Below are positions 32,173-40,714 of a stretch of 64,000 bases of DNA, piece after piece (within the stretch, counting starts at the first letter, position 1; each line of letters begins with the position of its first letter). This DNA is from G965197715 sp965247615. Its GTDB lineage: Bacteria > Chloroflexota > Dehalococcoidia > Lucifugimonadales > UBA1127. The stretch is taken from positions 2,981,572-3,045,571 of the forward strand of contig OZ252022.1 in NCBI GenBank assembly GCA_965247615.1, written 5' to 3'. The notes under the pieces are model-generated. The model saw only the letters and a list, made by a program, of their open reading frames with translations, had not been told where the DNA came from and made no database searches. The position numbers were made by a program, and so were the translations under genes.

Positions 32173-33636
32173 ATGTCACTCATCCAGCAGAGCCATACTC
32201 AGCCCGCCACCGCCTCCCGATGGCTGGTCTTGGCGTTGGCGGCCATGGCGGCGGGCCTCTTCACGCTGGACACCTCGCTCAACGTCATCGCGCTGCCAGC
32301 CATCGCCCGGAGCTTCGGGACCTCCACCGCGGAGGTCGTGTGGGTGACCATCGGCAGCCAGCTTGTGCTGCTGGGCCTGTCGCTGCCCATCGGCTCGCTG
32401 GCCGACGCTCTGGGGCGCCGGCGGCTGTTCACCCTGGGCTTCGGTGTGTTCCTCATGGGCCTGGCGGGCTCCTACCTGTCGCCGACCCTGCCGGTGCTGG
32501 TGGGCGCCAGGATCGTTCAGGGGCTGGGCCTCGCCCTGTTCATCTCCACCCGCAACGCCATCGCCGTCGAAGGCTTCCCCCGCGAGCGCCGGGGCACGGT
32601 CATGGGCGTCATCATCGGCGCTGTGGGCATCGGGTCCGCCACCGGCCCGTTGCTGGGCGGCTTCCTGCTGGAGACATGGGGCTGGCGTGTCATCTATCTC
32701 GCCGAGCTGCCGCTGACCCTGGTCTGCGGGACGATGGCCCTGATGATCCTACGCTGGGAGCGAATCCAGCGGCTCGTGGACTTCGATCTACGGGGGACAG
32801 CCCTGGCCCTCTTGGGCGCAGCCTCCCTGCTGGTTGCGATGAACCGGCTGCCCTCCTGGGGCCCAAGCTCTCCGGGGGTGGTCCTCCTGGCCGCCGGTGG
32901 CCTGGGGCTGGTCCTGGGCTTCATCTGGCAGGAGAATCGCGCGGCCCGCCCGGTGCTGCACCTCTCCCTGCTGCGCCGCAGGCCGCTGGCGGCCCCCAGC
33001 CTGGTCCTCTTCTTCCAGGTTACGGGCCACGCCATCATCATGGTCACGCTGCCCTTCTTCCTCGTCGGAGCCCTGGAGCTGCGGGCCGCCACCGCGGGCA
33101 TCATCTACGCGACGGCCCCTGTGATGATGTTCGCCGGGAGCGTCATCGGCGGCCCGGTCTCCGACCGGTTTGGCCCAACGGTTGCCCACCGGGGGAGCAT
33201 GGTCATCGCCACTGCCGGCGCGGCGCTTCTGGTATCCATAGGGGCCGATAGCAGCGTGCTCTACGTTCTGGCCGCCCTGGCGCTGCTGGGAGCGGGCGCG
33301 GGAACGCTTCAGACCTCAACGGGCGGGGCAATCCTCAACGCCGTCCCGCCGCAGCACCTCGGGATGGTCTCGGCGCTTTTCATCGCCATCATCATGCTGG
33401 GGGGCACCCTGGGCGGCAATCTGAGCGGGACGCTGATGGCCGCCGTGCAGCCCTGGGCAGAGGCGACGATTGGGCCGGGCCCGGCCGCCGTCGCCGCCGC
33501 CTACCGGCCCGTCGCCATAGTGGGCGCGGCAATGCTCGCCGCGGGCACGCTCATCACGCTGGCGCCCCTGCGGCCGCCCACCCCACCACCGCCGGAAACG
33601 CCGGCCGAGGCCGCGGGCGGCGACCGCCGCCGTTGA
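32173..33636 (+). CDS. MFS transporter, DHA2 (14-TM) type
   Basis: The 487-residue protein has about 14 hydrophobic segments. Drug:H+ antiporter marks are LDTSLNVIALPAIA (motif D1-like) in TM1 and GSLADALGRRRLF (motif A) between TM2 and TM3. GSATGPLLGGFLLETWGWRVIY is motif C plus the following loop. The C-terminus is proline-rich. It should export hydrophobic compounds at the cost of proton entry. It is divergent from the GlcG/HbpS gene and convergent with the EamA gene. Confidence 0.9.
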   Translation: MSLIQQSHTQPATASRWLVLALAAMAAGLFTLDTSLNVIALPAIARSFGTSTAEVVWVTIGSQLVLLGLSLPIGSLADALGRRRLFTLGFGVFLMGLAGSYLSPTLPVLVGARIVQGLGLALFISTRNAIAVEGFPRERRGTVMGVIIGAVGIGSATGPLLGGFLLETWGWRVIYLAELPLTLVCGTMALMILRWERIQRLVDFDLRGTALALLGAASLLVAMNRLPSWGPSSPGVVLLAAGGLGLVLGFIWQENRAARPVLHLSLLRRRPLAAPSLVLFFQVTGHAIIMVTLPFFLVGALELRAATAGIIYATAPVMMFAGSVIGGPVSDRFGPTVAHRGSMVIATAGAALLVSIGADSSVLYVLAALALLGAGAGTLQTSTGGAILNAVPPQHLGMVSALFIAIIMLGGTLGGNLSGTLMAAVQPWAEATIGPGPAAVAAAYRPVAIVGAAMLAAGTLITLAPLRPPTPPPPETPAEAAGGDRRR

Positions 33637-33676
33637 GACTCCTCCGTCCACCTGCGGCGCACTCCTGCGGCCCGCC

Positions 33677-34612
33677 TCACGGCCGCCCGCGCCCCGCACG
33701 GGCTGGCGGCGCGGACCTCTGCGCACGCAGCGCCAGAAACACACCCGCCAGGATGAAGGCGCCCCCCAGCACCACCAGGGGCGGCGGCGCCTCCCCCAGA
33801 ACCGCCCAGGCCAGGAGCGTGGCGCCCACGGGCTCGCTCATAATGACGACAGCGACCATCACCGCCCGCACGTAACCCAGGGCCCAGTTCAGCGATGAGT
33901 GGCCCAGGACCTGCGGCACCAGTGCAACGAGCACGAGGAAGCCGTAGGTCTGCGAGGGGAAGCCGGACAGCGGCGCCCCATCCACCAGCGCCGCCGCCAG
34001 CAGCAGCAGCGCTGCCCCGCCGTACACCGGTGTCACGTAGCCCAGCAGAGGAAGCCGCCCCCGCAGGCTCCGCCCGGCGATGTAGTACCCGGTCACGGCC
34101 ACGGCCCCCAGCATCGCCATAGCGTCGCCGAAGAGCCGCGTGCCCCCGAGCGCGCCGTCGCTCACGCCGATGACGGCGCCGCCAACGAGTCCCAACGCTA
34201 CGCCGCCGATGACTCTGGGCGAGGTCCGCTCGCCCAGGAACACGCGGGCGGCGATAGCCACGAGCAGCGGGTTGGATGTGACGACGATGACGGAGCTCGC
34301 CACCGACGTGTGCCCCAGAGACGTGATCCAGAAGCCGAAGTGCAGGGCCAGGCACATCGCGGAGGCGGCGGCGGCCAACCACTGGCGCAGCGTGAGGGCG
34401 CGAAGCTGGCGGTGGGCGGTGACGATGCCCAGGGGCACGACAATGAGGGAGGCGAGGCCAAGCCTGTATGCGGCAACGGTGAGCGCGGGCGCGGCGGCCA
34501 GGCGGATGAGCGCGGCGGCGCTCGAGACGGAGACGGCGCCCAGGGACAGGCCGCTGTAGAGGACGGCCCGGCTGGGCGCCGGCCGCCCTGGCTTGGACTC
34601 GGGGCCCGTCAC
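33677..34612 (-). CDS. EamA-family (DMT) transporter
   Basis: The 311-residue protein has ten predicted membrane segments in two EamA repeats. The first holds AYRLGLASLIVVPLG, the second SLRGRLPLLGYVTPVYGGAALLL and ends GEAPPPLVVLGGAFILAGVFLALR. Family members export amino acids, metabolites or drugs. Its GTG start overlaps the stop of the upstream LLM gene by GTGA, so the enzyme and the exporter may be made together and handle the same compound. Confidence 0.88.
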   Translation of the reverse strand: MTGPESKPGRPAPSRAVLYSGLSLGAVSVSSAAALIRLAAAPALTVAAYRLGLASLIVVPLGIVTAHRQLRALTLRQWLAAAASAMCLALHFGFWITSLGHTSVASSVIVVTSNPLLVAIAARVFLGERTSPRVIGGVALGLVGGAVIGVSDGALGGTRLFGDAMAMLGAVAVTGYYIAGRSLRGRLPLLGYVTPVYGGAALLLLAAALVDGAPLSGFPSQTYGFLVLVALVPQVLGHSSLNWALGYVRAVMVAVVIMSEPVGATLLAWAVLGEAPPPLVVLGGAFILAGVFLALRAQRSAPPARAGRGRP

Positions 34613-35472
34613 CCCACGAGGTCCGCGAGCCTCTCGACCTGGTCGATGCCGGACTGGCAGGGCAGCAGCAGGAGCTCATCCATGCCAACCTCGGCGAAGC
34701 CCCGCAGGGCGCTGCGCACGGCGTCGCCGGTGAGGAGGACCGACTGTACCAGCTGCTCCGCGGCGGGGCCGCGCCAGGCGTAGTAGCTGGTGATGTACTC
34801 GGCGGCGCCCTCCGCAGCCCTGGGGCCGAGGGAGAAGAAGAGGGTCCCCACAAGACGAGGACGGCCGGACTTGCCCGCGGCCTGCCACTCCTCTTCGACG
34901 ACCTTGTAGAGCGGCGGCACATTGGCCGGCTCGTAGGGGCTGGCGAGGTAGCCGTCGGCCATGCGCCCGGCACGCCGTACTGCGGCATCCGAGCGCCCGC
35001 CGATGAGCAGCTCCGGCCCACCGGGACGCGACGGCGGCGGGCCGACGGGTCCGATGTCGGCGGACAGCGCCTGCCCCGACCAGGCCCGCTTCATCAGCGT
35101 GATCTGCTCTTCGATGCGCCTCCCGCGGCCCCGGATCTCCGCGGGGGCCGCGATGAAGTCGTCCTCCCGGCTCCCGACGCCGAGGCCAAGCGTGAGCCGC
35201 CCCCCGGAGATGGCGTCGATGGTGGCGGCCTCCTTGGCCAGGACACCTGCGTTCCGCAGTGGGGCCAGCAGGATCGCGGTGGTGAGCCGGACACGCCTGG
35301 TCTGCGCGGCGCAGGCTGCGAGGGTCACCAGGGACTCGTAGTTGTGGTACACCAAGCGGTCAACGATGGCGACGCTGGAGAAGGGGCCGGCGTCCACCCT
35401 GGCAGCCCAACCCAGGATCTCCGGCCCGCTGACGCCGGGGTGGGTGGCGGGCAGGCCAACGCCAACGTCCAT
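34609..35472 (-). CDS. LLM-class flavin-dependent oxidoreductase
   Basis: The 287-residue protein has the LLM pattern: MDVGVGLPATHPG, SSVAIVDRLVYHNYESLVTLAACAAQTRRVRLTTAILLAPLRN, then IDAISGGRLTLGLGVGSREDDF and PELLIGGRSDAAVRRAGRMADGY. These match the FMN- or F420-dependent bacterial luciferase-like group. The two homologues in the window (10500 and here) are only distantly alike. It is coupled with the EamA gene by a 4-nt overlap. The substrate is unknown. Confidence 0.87.
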   Translation of the reverse strand: MDVGVGLPATHPGVSGPEILGWAARVDAGPFSSVAIVDRLVYHNYESLVTLAACAAQTRRVRLTTAILLAPLRNAGVLAKEAATIDAISGGRLTLGLGVGSREDDFIAAPAEIRGRGRRIEEQITLMKRAWSGQALSADIGPVGPPPSRPGGPELLIGGRSDAAVRRAGRMADGYLASPYEPANVPPLYKVVEEEWQAAGKSGRPRLVGTLFFSLGPRAAEGAAEYITSYYAWRGPAAEQLVQSVLLTGDAVRSALRGFAEVGMDELLLLPCQSGIDQVERLADLVG

Positions 35473-35737
35473 AGATGCTCCTTCTGTCTGGTGCGCGCCG
35501 TGGTGGATGAGGGTCCCGCGGGAGTGCCCTGGGGTGGCCTTGGGGCCGCGCGAGGCTTAGCTTCGGCCTGAGCCAGGGCATGATAGCCGGGGCATGCGGG
35601 GGTGTCAATCTGCGCCGGCGCGGGGCCAGGGCTGCCGTTGCTTCGACAATTGGCGCTCCGCTCTCGCACTCTCGTCGCTCCCGCGAAGGGAGACTATTGC
35701 ACAACCGTCATTCCCGCACCCCCCGCCGTGGCGGCCC

Positions 35738-35773
35738 GCAACCCTCCCCCCACAAAGCCGTCGCGCAGCGACC
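35738..35773. repeat. Interspersed repeat (type B)
   Basis: Copy with the CACAAAGCC variant centre, followed directly by the right half of a type A palindrome. Confidence 0.75.
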
Positions 35774-35879
35774 CGCGAAGGCGGGAATCCAGGGTGGCGG
35801 GGCAGAGCGGGGCATTCCCTTCACCCCCAATGAGACAGGCTCGCAATCAACCACGCCGGCGACCCCCCGTCGCAACCCC

Positions 35880-35915
35880 GCAACCCTCCCCCACATGGCC
35901 GTCGCGCCAGCGACC
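35880..35915. repeat. Interspersed repeat (type B)
   Basis: Full copy with the CACATGGCC centre and GTCGCGCCAGCGACC hairpin. Confidence 0.8.
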
Positions 35916-36035
35916 CCGCCCTGTTGGCGGCCGGCTTTGACAGTGCCCAGCGCCGCAAGTATGCTACCCACGACTTGGGGCCGCGCCCGCCGAACGGGCC
36001 TGTCGCCGGGGCAAACTCAGAGGGAGATAGCGCAC

Positions 36036-36848
36036 ATGTCCAGCTTTGATCTCAGCGGCAGAGTCGCCATCGTCACGGGAGCCGCGCAGGGAGTCGGCAG
36101 AGGCATCGCCCTGCAGATGGCCAGGGCGGGGGCCGACGTCGTGGCAGTGTCCCGGCTGCCTGAGCCCGTGCGCGGCCGCGGCCGCGAGCGGCCCCACGCG
36201 CCCATCGAGCCCGTGGTGGAGGAGATCAACGAGCTGGGGCGCCGGTGCATCGGAGTGACGGCGGACGTCCGGGTGGCGGACAGCGTGGCGGCCATGGTGC
36301 AGCAGGCCATGGACGCCTTCGGCCGCGTTGACATCCTGGCCAACAACGCGGGCGGCAGCTGGGGGGAGAGCTTCAACGTTGGTCCTCTACTGGAGATTAC
36401 GGAGGAGGACCTGGAGGAGACCTTCCGTCTCAACGTCAAGGCGGCCTTCCTGTGCAGCCGGGCTGTGGTGCCGATCATGAAGCGGCAGGGCAGGGGCGCC
36501 ATCGTCAACATCGCCTCGGTGTCGGGACTGGGCGCCAGCCCCAGCTACGCGTCCTACGGGGCGTGCAAAGCGGCGTTGATCAACCTGACTCAGACCATGG
36601 CCCAGGAGTGGGGGCCGGAGGTGCGGGTCAACGCCATCGCCCCCGGCTCCGTGGACACCCCCCACCGCATGCGCGGCGGAGGCACACTGGAGGGCCAGAG
36701 TGCGCTCAACCAGAGGCAGGGCAACTCGGCCCTGCAGCGGCAGGGAGACGCCGAGGAGTTTGGGGCCACGGCGGTCTACCTGGCCAGCGACGGCGGGGGC
36801 TACACGACCGGCACCTGCATCACGGTGGACGGTGGACGCCAGCGCTAG
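36036..36848 (+). CDS. SDR-family oxidoreductase (paralogue of 19889)
   Basis: The 270-residue protein has GAAQGVGRGIA, NNAGGSWGES, Ser at NIASVSGL and YGACK for catalysis. It carries the same unusual LPEPVRGRGRERPHAPIEP segment as the SDR at 19889, and most of the middle of the two proteins is identical or similar (ETFRLNV, CSRAV, PIMKRQGRG). AGAGGGAGATAGCGCAC precedes the ATG. Both copies probably act on related substrates; which they are is unknown. Confidence 0.9.
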   Translation: MSSFDLSGRVAIVTGAAQGVGRGIALQMARAGADVVAVSRLPEPVRGRGRERPHAPIEPVVEEINELGRRCIGVTADVRVADSVAAMVQQAMDAFGRVDILANNAGGSWGESFNVGPLLEITEEDLEETFRLNVKAAFLCSRAVVPIMKRQGRGAIVNIASVSGLGASPSYASYGACKAALINLTQTMAQEWGPEVRVNAIAPGSVDTPHRMRGGGTLEGQSALNQRQGNSALQRQGDAEEFGATAVYLASDGGGYTTGTCITVDGGRQR

Positions 36849-36893
36849 GGGCTCCCGCTTCCGCTATATGTCTGATCTTCGCCGGGAGTCGCC

Positions 36894-37271
36894 ATGGACC
36901 AGAGCATCCGGGCAGCCCTGACTGTGGACATGGTCGTGGACATCACCACCACGGGCCGGAGCACCGGGCAGCCCCGCCGCATCGAGATCTGGGCCCACTG
37001 CGTGGACAGCCAGGTGCTCATCACCGGTTCGCCGGGGCGGCGCTCCTGGTTCGCCAACCTCGTTGCGGAACCGTCGTTCACCTTTCACCTGAAGGGCGAT
37101 ACGACGGCGGACCTGTCGGCCCGTGCCCTTCCGATCACCGGCGAGGACCAGCGCCGCGCGGTGTTCACCAGCCTGGCAGCCCAGTCCGCGTTCCGCCAGG
37201 GGCAGGGCATGGAGAACGTGGATGCCTGGGTCCGGGGCAGTGCGCTTGTGGAAGTCGTCTTCCCGGAGTAG
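36894..37271 (+). CDS. Deazaflavin (F420)-dependent nitroreductase-family protein
   Basis: The 125-residue protein has TTGRSTGQPRRIEIWAHCVD, then LITGSPGRRSWFANLVAEPSFTFHLKG, the split-barrel pattern of the DUF385/Ddn family. Such proteins reduce or bind substrates using F420H2; some lack activity and only bind flavin. It lies 45 nt after the SDR and may share its transcript. The cofactor is inferred from the family, and F420 synthesis genes are not in the window. Confidence 0.82.
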   Translation: MDQSIRAALTVDMVVDITTTGRSTGQPRRIEIWAHCVDSQVLITGSPGRRSWFANLVAEPSFTFHLKGDTTADLSARALPITGEDQRRAVFTSLAAQSAFRQGQGMENVDAWVRGSALVEVVFPE

Positions 37272-37285
37272 GGGGGGGCCGGCCC

Positions 37286-37846
37286 TCACCCCTTGCGCTG
37301 ATCGTAGTCTGAGCGACCCTCGTCTTTGAGTTGGTTGGCGGCGCGCACAACCTCTCGGCCCAGGGCCCGCAGGTGCCCGTCGAAGGCTGTGCCAACCCTC
37401 GGGTTGGGCGCCAGCAGCGGCACGGACCAACCCCCCAGGGTGCTGACCACGAACTCAAGGGTGTTGATGGCCTGCAGCCCCTGGAGCCCGGGAGCGGTGC
37501 CGATGAGCCCCACGATCCTGCGGCTCAGGTACGGCGGTTCACGGCCGCTCAACAGCTCCAGCCAGTCCAGCGCGTTCTTGAACGACCCGCTGATTGTCCC
37601 GTGGTAGACCGGACTGCTCCACAGCAGGCCGTCGGCGTGATGGACTGCTTCGGCGAGCGCCTTGGCCGAGTCCGGCGCGTCGGCCCCAGGCACGAACATC
37701 GGCAGGTCCAGGACGCTGATTTCGAAGAGCTGCGTATGGGCGCCGGCTTCTTCGGCGCCCTCCAGGGCGATCTTTAGCGCAGCAACCGTGCTGGATGTCG
37801 GGGCCATGGACCCGCCCAACCCGACGACTCTGATCTGGCGTTCCAT
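37286..37846 (-). CDS. NADPH-dependent FMN reductase
   Basis: The 186-residue flavodoxin-like protein has GLGGSMAPTSST for the FMN phosphate loop at residues 10-21, ADGLLWSSPVYHGTISGSFKNALDWLE near 70-97, and RIVGLIGTAPGLQGLQAINTLEFV. This is the SsuE/ArsH-like FMN reductase pattern. It could supply reduced flavin to the LLM oxidoreductases of the window, which is inference. GGAGG lies 7 nt before the ATG. Confidence 0.88.
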   Translation of the reverse strand: MERQIRVVGLGGSMAPTSSTVAALKIALEGAEEAGAHTQLFEISVLDLPMFVPGADAPDSAKALAEAVHHADGLLWSSPVYHGTISGSFKNALDWLELLSGREPPYLSRRIVGLIGTAPGLQGLQAINTLEFVVSTLGGWSVPLLAPNPRVGTAFDGHLRALGREVVRAANQLKDEGRSDYDQRKG

Positions 37847-38042
37847 TTGGCCTCCTTCCGCCTGTCATCGCGCCGCCCTGGGGAGGCGCTCTCTGCCGAT
37901 GGTCCTACAAGGGACCGATTCTACCACCCGCCCCGGCGCCTCCATGCCAGCGCTGGGGGCAGGCTGCGGTGCCGAGGCCCATCGGTCCGCCAAGGCCAGG
38001 CCCGACAGCGCATGGCGGGCCCGCGTGCGAAGACTGCGGGGC

Positions 38043-38411
38043 TTAGGGCTCCAGCTGCTCCGTCTTACTGTCCACCGACGTCAGCGCAATGTGCGAGAAC
38101 GAAGAGTCCGGGCCGGCCCCGTGCCAGTGCTTCTCACCGGCGGGGACGTGGATGATCGCGCCGACGGACACGCTGTGCTCCTCGCTCTCCGTGGCGACGA
38201 TGCCTGTACCCGCCGTGACCACCAGCACCTGGTCGCTGGTGTGGGTGTGGAACTTGTTCTTGGCGCCGGAGTCGAAGTTGACGACGGACATGTTGAAGTA
38301 GGCGCCCATGTCCGACGTCACGATGGGCTGGCGGGACACGTGCCCGCCGGTGAAGAGCGGGTTGTCGTCCGCGGACTGCTCAGCGACGTCGGCGACGTTG
38401 ATGACCTTCAT
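38043..38411 (-). CDS. Cupin-domain protein
   Basis: The 122-residue protein has SGAKNKFHTHTSDQVLVVTAGTG (HTH followed by Gln and Gly) and HVPAGEKHWHGAGPDSSFSHIAL as cupin motifs 1 and 2. Glu of motif 1 is replaced by Gln. Similar small cupins accompany carboxymuconolactone decarboxylases, and one follows at 38580 in the opposite direction. The start at 38411 has AAGGAGGGCTCT upstream. Function unknown. Confidence 0.82.
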   Translation of the reverse strand: MKVINVADVAEQSADDNPLFTGGHVSRQPIVTSDMGAYFNMSVVNFDSGAKNKFHTHTSDQVLVVTAGTGIVATESEEHSVSVGAIIHVPAGEKHWHGAGPDSSFSHIALTSVDSKTEQLEP

Positions 38412-38579
38412 AGAGCCCTCCTTGCTGCGCGGCGCCCCTTGGGGGCCGCGCAGGCATAGTATCGCAGGCGCCCCCGTCTGTACACGGCCCCGCATAGGCG
38501 AGTGCTATACTACAGCCAGACGCAGGACCGCCGAGACACCAGGGGCTGGCCTACAGCTCATCAACGACGGAGGGGCCAC

Positions 38580-38906
38580 ATGACCACGCCGAGCATACCA
38601 AGCAGCCGCATCGTGATGCAGGAGATTGCGCCCAAGCTCGCCGACCTCACCAACAACGTCGTCTTCGGCGACCTGTGGGAGCGGGAGGAGCTGTCCAAGC
38701 GCGACCGGAGCCTCATCACCGTCGCGGCTCTCGTCGCCCTCTACCGCTCGGACCAGATCCGGGCCCATATCGCACGGGGCCTGGAGAACGGCCTCACCAA
38801 GGAGGAGATCGTCGAAGTGATCACGCACATGGCATTCTATGCGGGCTGGCCCACAGCGGCCAACGCCATCGTCATCGCCAAGGAAGTCTTCGACGCGTCG
38901 GCGTGA
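38580..38906 (+). CDS. Carboxymuconolactone decarboxylase family protein
   Basis: The 108-residue protein is all-helical, with LWEREELSKRDRSLITVAALVAL, then ITHMAFYAGWPTAANAI, the CMD signature. The CxxC of AhpD-like peroxidases is absent, so it belongs to the decarboxylase or unassigned branch. Expected role: decarboxylation or isomerisation of a ring-cleavage lactone. An extended -10 (TGCTATACT, 38504-38511) lies about 70 nt upstream, and ACGGAGGGGCCAC precedes the ATG. Confidence 0.87.
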   Translation: MTTPSIPSSRIVMQEIAPKLADLTNNVVFGDLWEREELSKRDRSLITVAALVALYRSDQIRAHIARGLENGLTKEEIVEVITHMAFYAGWPTAANAIVIAKEVFDASA

Positions 38907-38943
38907 CGCAGAGGTGCGCCGCCCTCCCCCTTGCCCGCGTCGA

Positions 38944-39065
38944 GGACACCTTTGCATCACCGTCATTCCCGCGAAAGCGGGAATCTAGGGGAGGGGCCGC
39001 AGGTTGGCTGGAGCTGTTTCACTTTCAAGACTTCGCCCTCCACGGGGAGTTACCAAAAGGTCTCC
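38944..39065. mobile_element. MITE-like element, 122 bp copy
   Basis: It begins GGACACCTTTGC and ends CCAAAAGGTCTCC, degenerate forms of the ends at 20777/20966. It shares the internal tail with that copy (GGGGAGGGGCCGC, GGTTGG, then TTCACTTTCAA and CGCCCTCCAC), but lacks the type B unit, which explains the shorter length. Confidence 0.55.
38962..38988. repeat. Interspersed palindromic repeat (type A)
   Basis: The standard hairpin unit (ATTCCCGCGAAAGCGGGAAT) lies inside the MITE-like copy. Confidence 0.85.
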
Positions 39066-39138
39066 GTCGAGCAGATCCCGTGGACGCGGGGTCCCCATGA
39101 ATTGACCGGTGCCCAGACTCATCGGAAGGGAGGAACCA

Positions 39139-39417
39139 ATGGGTGTTAGAGTCATCGTCCCCATGCAGGCGCTGCCAGGCAAGCGGCAGGAGCTCATTGA
39201 GCACTACGCTGCCCGCTGCGCCGAGGTGCGCAACGAGCCTGGCTGCGAGGAGTATGAGCTGTTCCAGAGCGCGGAGGACCCGGACAAGATGGCCCTCATG
39301 GAGTACTGGAAGGACGAGGCGACCCTGGAGGTCCACGGCGCCCTCAACCGTCAGCGCGCCGTCGACACCAGCCACCTCCGCGACCGCCGCGGCCCCTCCG
39401 AGCGCTACGTCGACTAG
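39139..39417 (+). CDS. Antibiotic biosynthesis monooxygenase (ABM) domain protein
   Basis: The 92-residue protein fits the ABM/YgiN fold: RVIVPMQALPGKRQELIEHYA, then EPGCEEYELFQSAEDPDKMALMEYWKDEATLEVH. Such proteins are cofactor-free or haem-binding small monooxygenases that act on quinol-like molecules. GGGAGGAACCA precedes the ATG at 39139; an upstream ATG at 39109 adds an unconserved tail. It stands next to the low-GC ATPase cassette. Confidence 0.85.
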   Translation: MGVRVIVPMQALPGKRQELIEHYAARCAEVRNEPGCEEYELFQSAEDPDKMALMEYWKDEATLEVHGALNRQRAVDTSHLRDRRGPSERYVD

Positions 39418-39435
39418 GGCCGCGCCGGTATACTG

Positions 39436-40251
39436 ATGCGACTCACTGCTTCGACGGTGGATGGGCTGTGCTCTCAGGTCAATCGACGTATAAAGCGGCC
39501 AAGAATTGATCTTTCTGAAGTCACGTTCTTCTCGCCATACGCACTGGTCTACTTGGGGATGTTCCTTCGATACCACAATGCGAGAGGGAAGTTGTTCCGC
39601 GTTGTGCTGCCAAAGAAGCCAAGTGCACGTCGGTACCTCCGGAGGCAGAACTTCTTTGACCGCTTCAACTTCAGACCAGGGGCAATTGAGGACGAGCCGT
39701 TGCGTCGATTTGCAACTTCGACTTCACTCGACGATATCGTGGACCTGGAGAATCGTCCCTACATTGCTGAGGATGTGACCAACTTGATACTGAACCTTCT
39801 TCGCAGCAACCAGGTGGACATCGATACATCGTTCTTCGCAACCATCGCATCGGAGTTAGTAGATAACTTCGCGCAGCACGCGGGACAGCCTCTGGCAGCG
39901 TTGGCGATGCAGTACTATCCGAACCTGCGGCGCGTGGTGATGGCGATGGGCGATTACGGAATAGGAGTACGCGCCAGCTTGGCTGAGAAACCCGAGTACG
40001 CTTACCTGAGGCACCGTCCCCACACAAAGGCGATCCTGAAGGCGCTCGAACCTCAGGTCAGCGGCAAGTGGGAGGGCGGTATGGGCCTCACTGAAGTCAA
40101 CGACGACGTACGACAAGCGAACGGCCGGCTCACGATAACCTCGGGGAACGGACGGGTTATGGTAGACAAGTCGGGAACGAGATTTGGAGTCACCTCCCAC
40201 GATTTGTCAGGTGTTCAAGTGGAGATTTCCATTCCGGAAAGAGGGCGGTAA
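39436..40251 (+). CDS. GHKL ATPase (histidine kinase-like) protein, low GC
   Basis: The 271-residue protein has an N-terminal STAS-like or unassigned domain (IDLSEVTFFSPYALVYLGMFLR) and a C-terminal HATPase fold with N-box ELVDNFAQHA near residue 140, G1-like MGDYGIGVRASL near 175 and GMGLTEVNDDVRQANG near 215. There is no His-phosphoacceptor domain. It resembles anti-sigma-factor kinases of partner-switching systems. GC is lower than in the flanks. The STAS-like gene follows 1 nt later. The pair may form a sensory switch or a defence-type module; this is inference. Confidence 0.75.
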   Translation: MRLTASTVDGLCSQVNRRIKRPRIDLSEVTFFSPYALVYLGMFLRYHNARGKLFRVVLPKKPSARRYLRRQNFFDRFNFRPGAIEDEPLRRFATSTSLDDIVDLENRPYIAEDVTNLILNLLRSNQVDIDTSFFATIASELVDNFAQHAGQPLAALAMQYYPNLRRVVMAMGDYGIGVRASLAEKPEYAYLRHRPHTKAILKALEPQVSGKWEGGMGLTEVNDDVRQANGRLTITSGNGRVMVDKSGTRFGVTSHDLSGVQVEISIPERGR

Positions 40252-40252
40252 G

Positions 40253-40714
40253 ATGACAACGATACAAAGAGTAACCCCGTCCCATCCGACGCTCACGCGG
40301 CGACGCGGCGAGGAGACCTACGAGCAGCTACGGCCCTTGCTTGACTTCGGCCAGGTGGAGCTTCTTTTGCCCAGCGACGTCCCGCTGTCGCTGTCCTACC
40401 TGGACGGCATCATCCTCAAGCTCCTGGCGGCGCAACGCCTCCAGGACGTGACGTTCGTGACAAGCGACAGCCGCATCTACCGCCATCTAGCCCGGATAGC
40501 GGGAATACGTGAACTCGATATCTACGCTCGGTTTGGCGAGGACGCGGACCGGGAACGCGTGGAGCCGCAGCCCCTACCGATTCCAACCAAGGTCCGTCCG
40601 TTCACCAGGAAGGAAATGGAAAAGCTGCAATTCGTTGCGCCCACCCGGCGAGGCCCTGCAGGCAAACCTTCCCCGCCGCGCCGCTCCCACCCATCCCGGC
40701 AGAGGAAAGCATGA
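40253..40714 (+). CDS. STAS-like (DUF4325-type) protein
   Basis: The 153-residue protein begins with RRRGEETYEQLRPLLDFGQVELLLP and continues SLSYLDGIILKLL and VTFVTSDSRIYRHLARIAG, a pattern I associate with the STAS-like DUF4325 family that is repeatedly found next to GHKL ATPases. The C-terminal 40 residues are basic, proline-rich and unconserved. It starts 1 nt after the ATPase gene, and its stop overlaps the AroQ-like ATG as ATGA, so all three genes are coupled. Confidence 0.72.
   Translation: MTTIQRVTPSHPTLTRRRGEETYEQLRPLLDFGQVELLLPSDVPLSLSYLDGIILKLLAAQRLQDVTFVTSDSRIYRHLARIAGIRELDIYARFGEDADRERVEPQPLPIPTKVRPFTRKEMEKLQFVAPTRRGPAGKPSPPRRSHPSRQRKA

Larger units (their letters stand above)
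35473..36035. other. Intergenic repeat cluster
   Basis: The 560-bp gap holds a GGGAGACTATTGCACAACCG end sequence near 35690, split type A halves (35708 and 35773-35792) and two type B units (35738-35773 and 35880-35915). Nothing coding is seen. The promoter of the SDR gene must lie within or after these repeats. Confidence 0.65.
38907..39138. other. Intergenic region with MITE-like copy
   Basis: The gap is almost filled by the MITE-like element at 38944-39065 with a type A palindrome at 38962-38988. No coding signal is seen. Confidence 0.6.
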
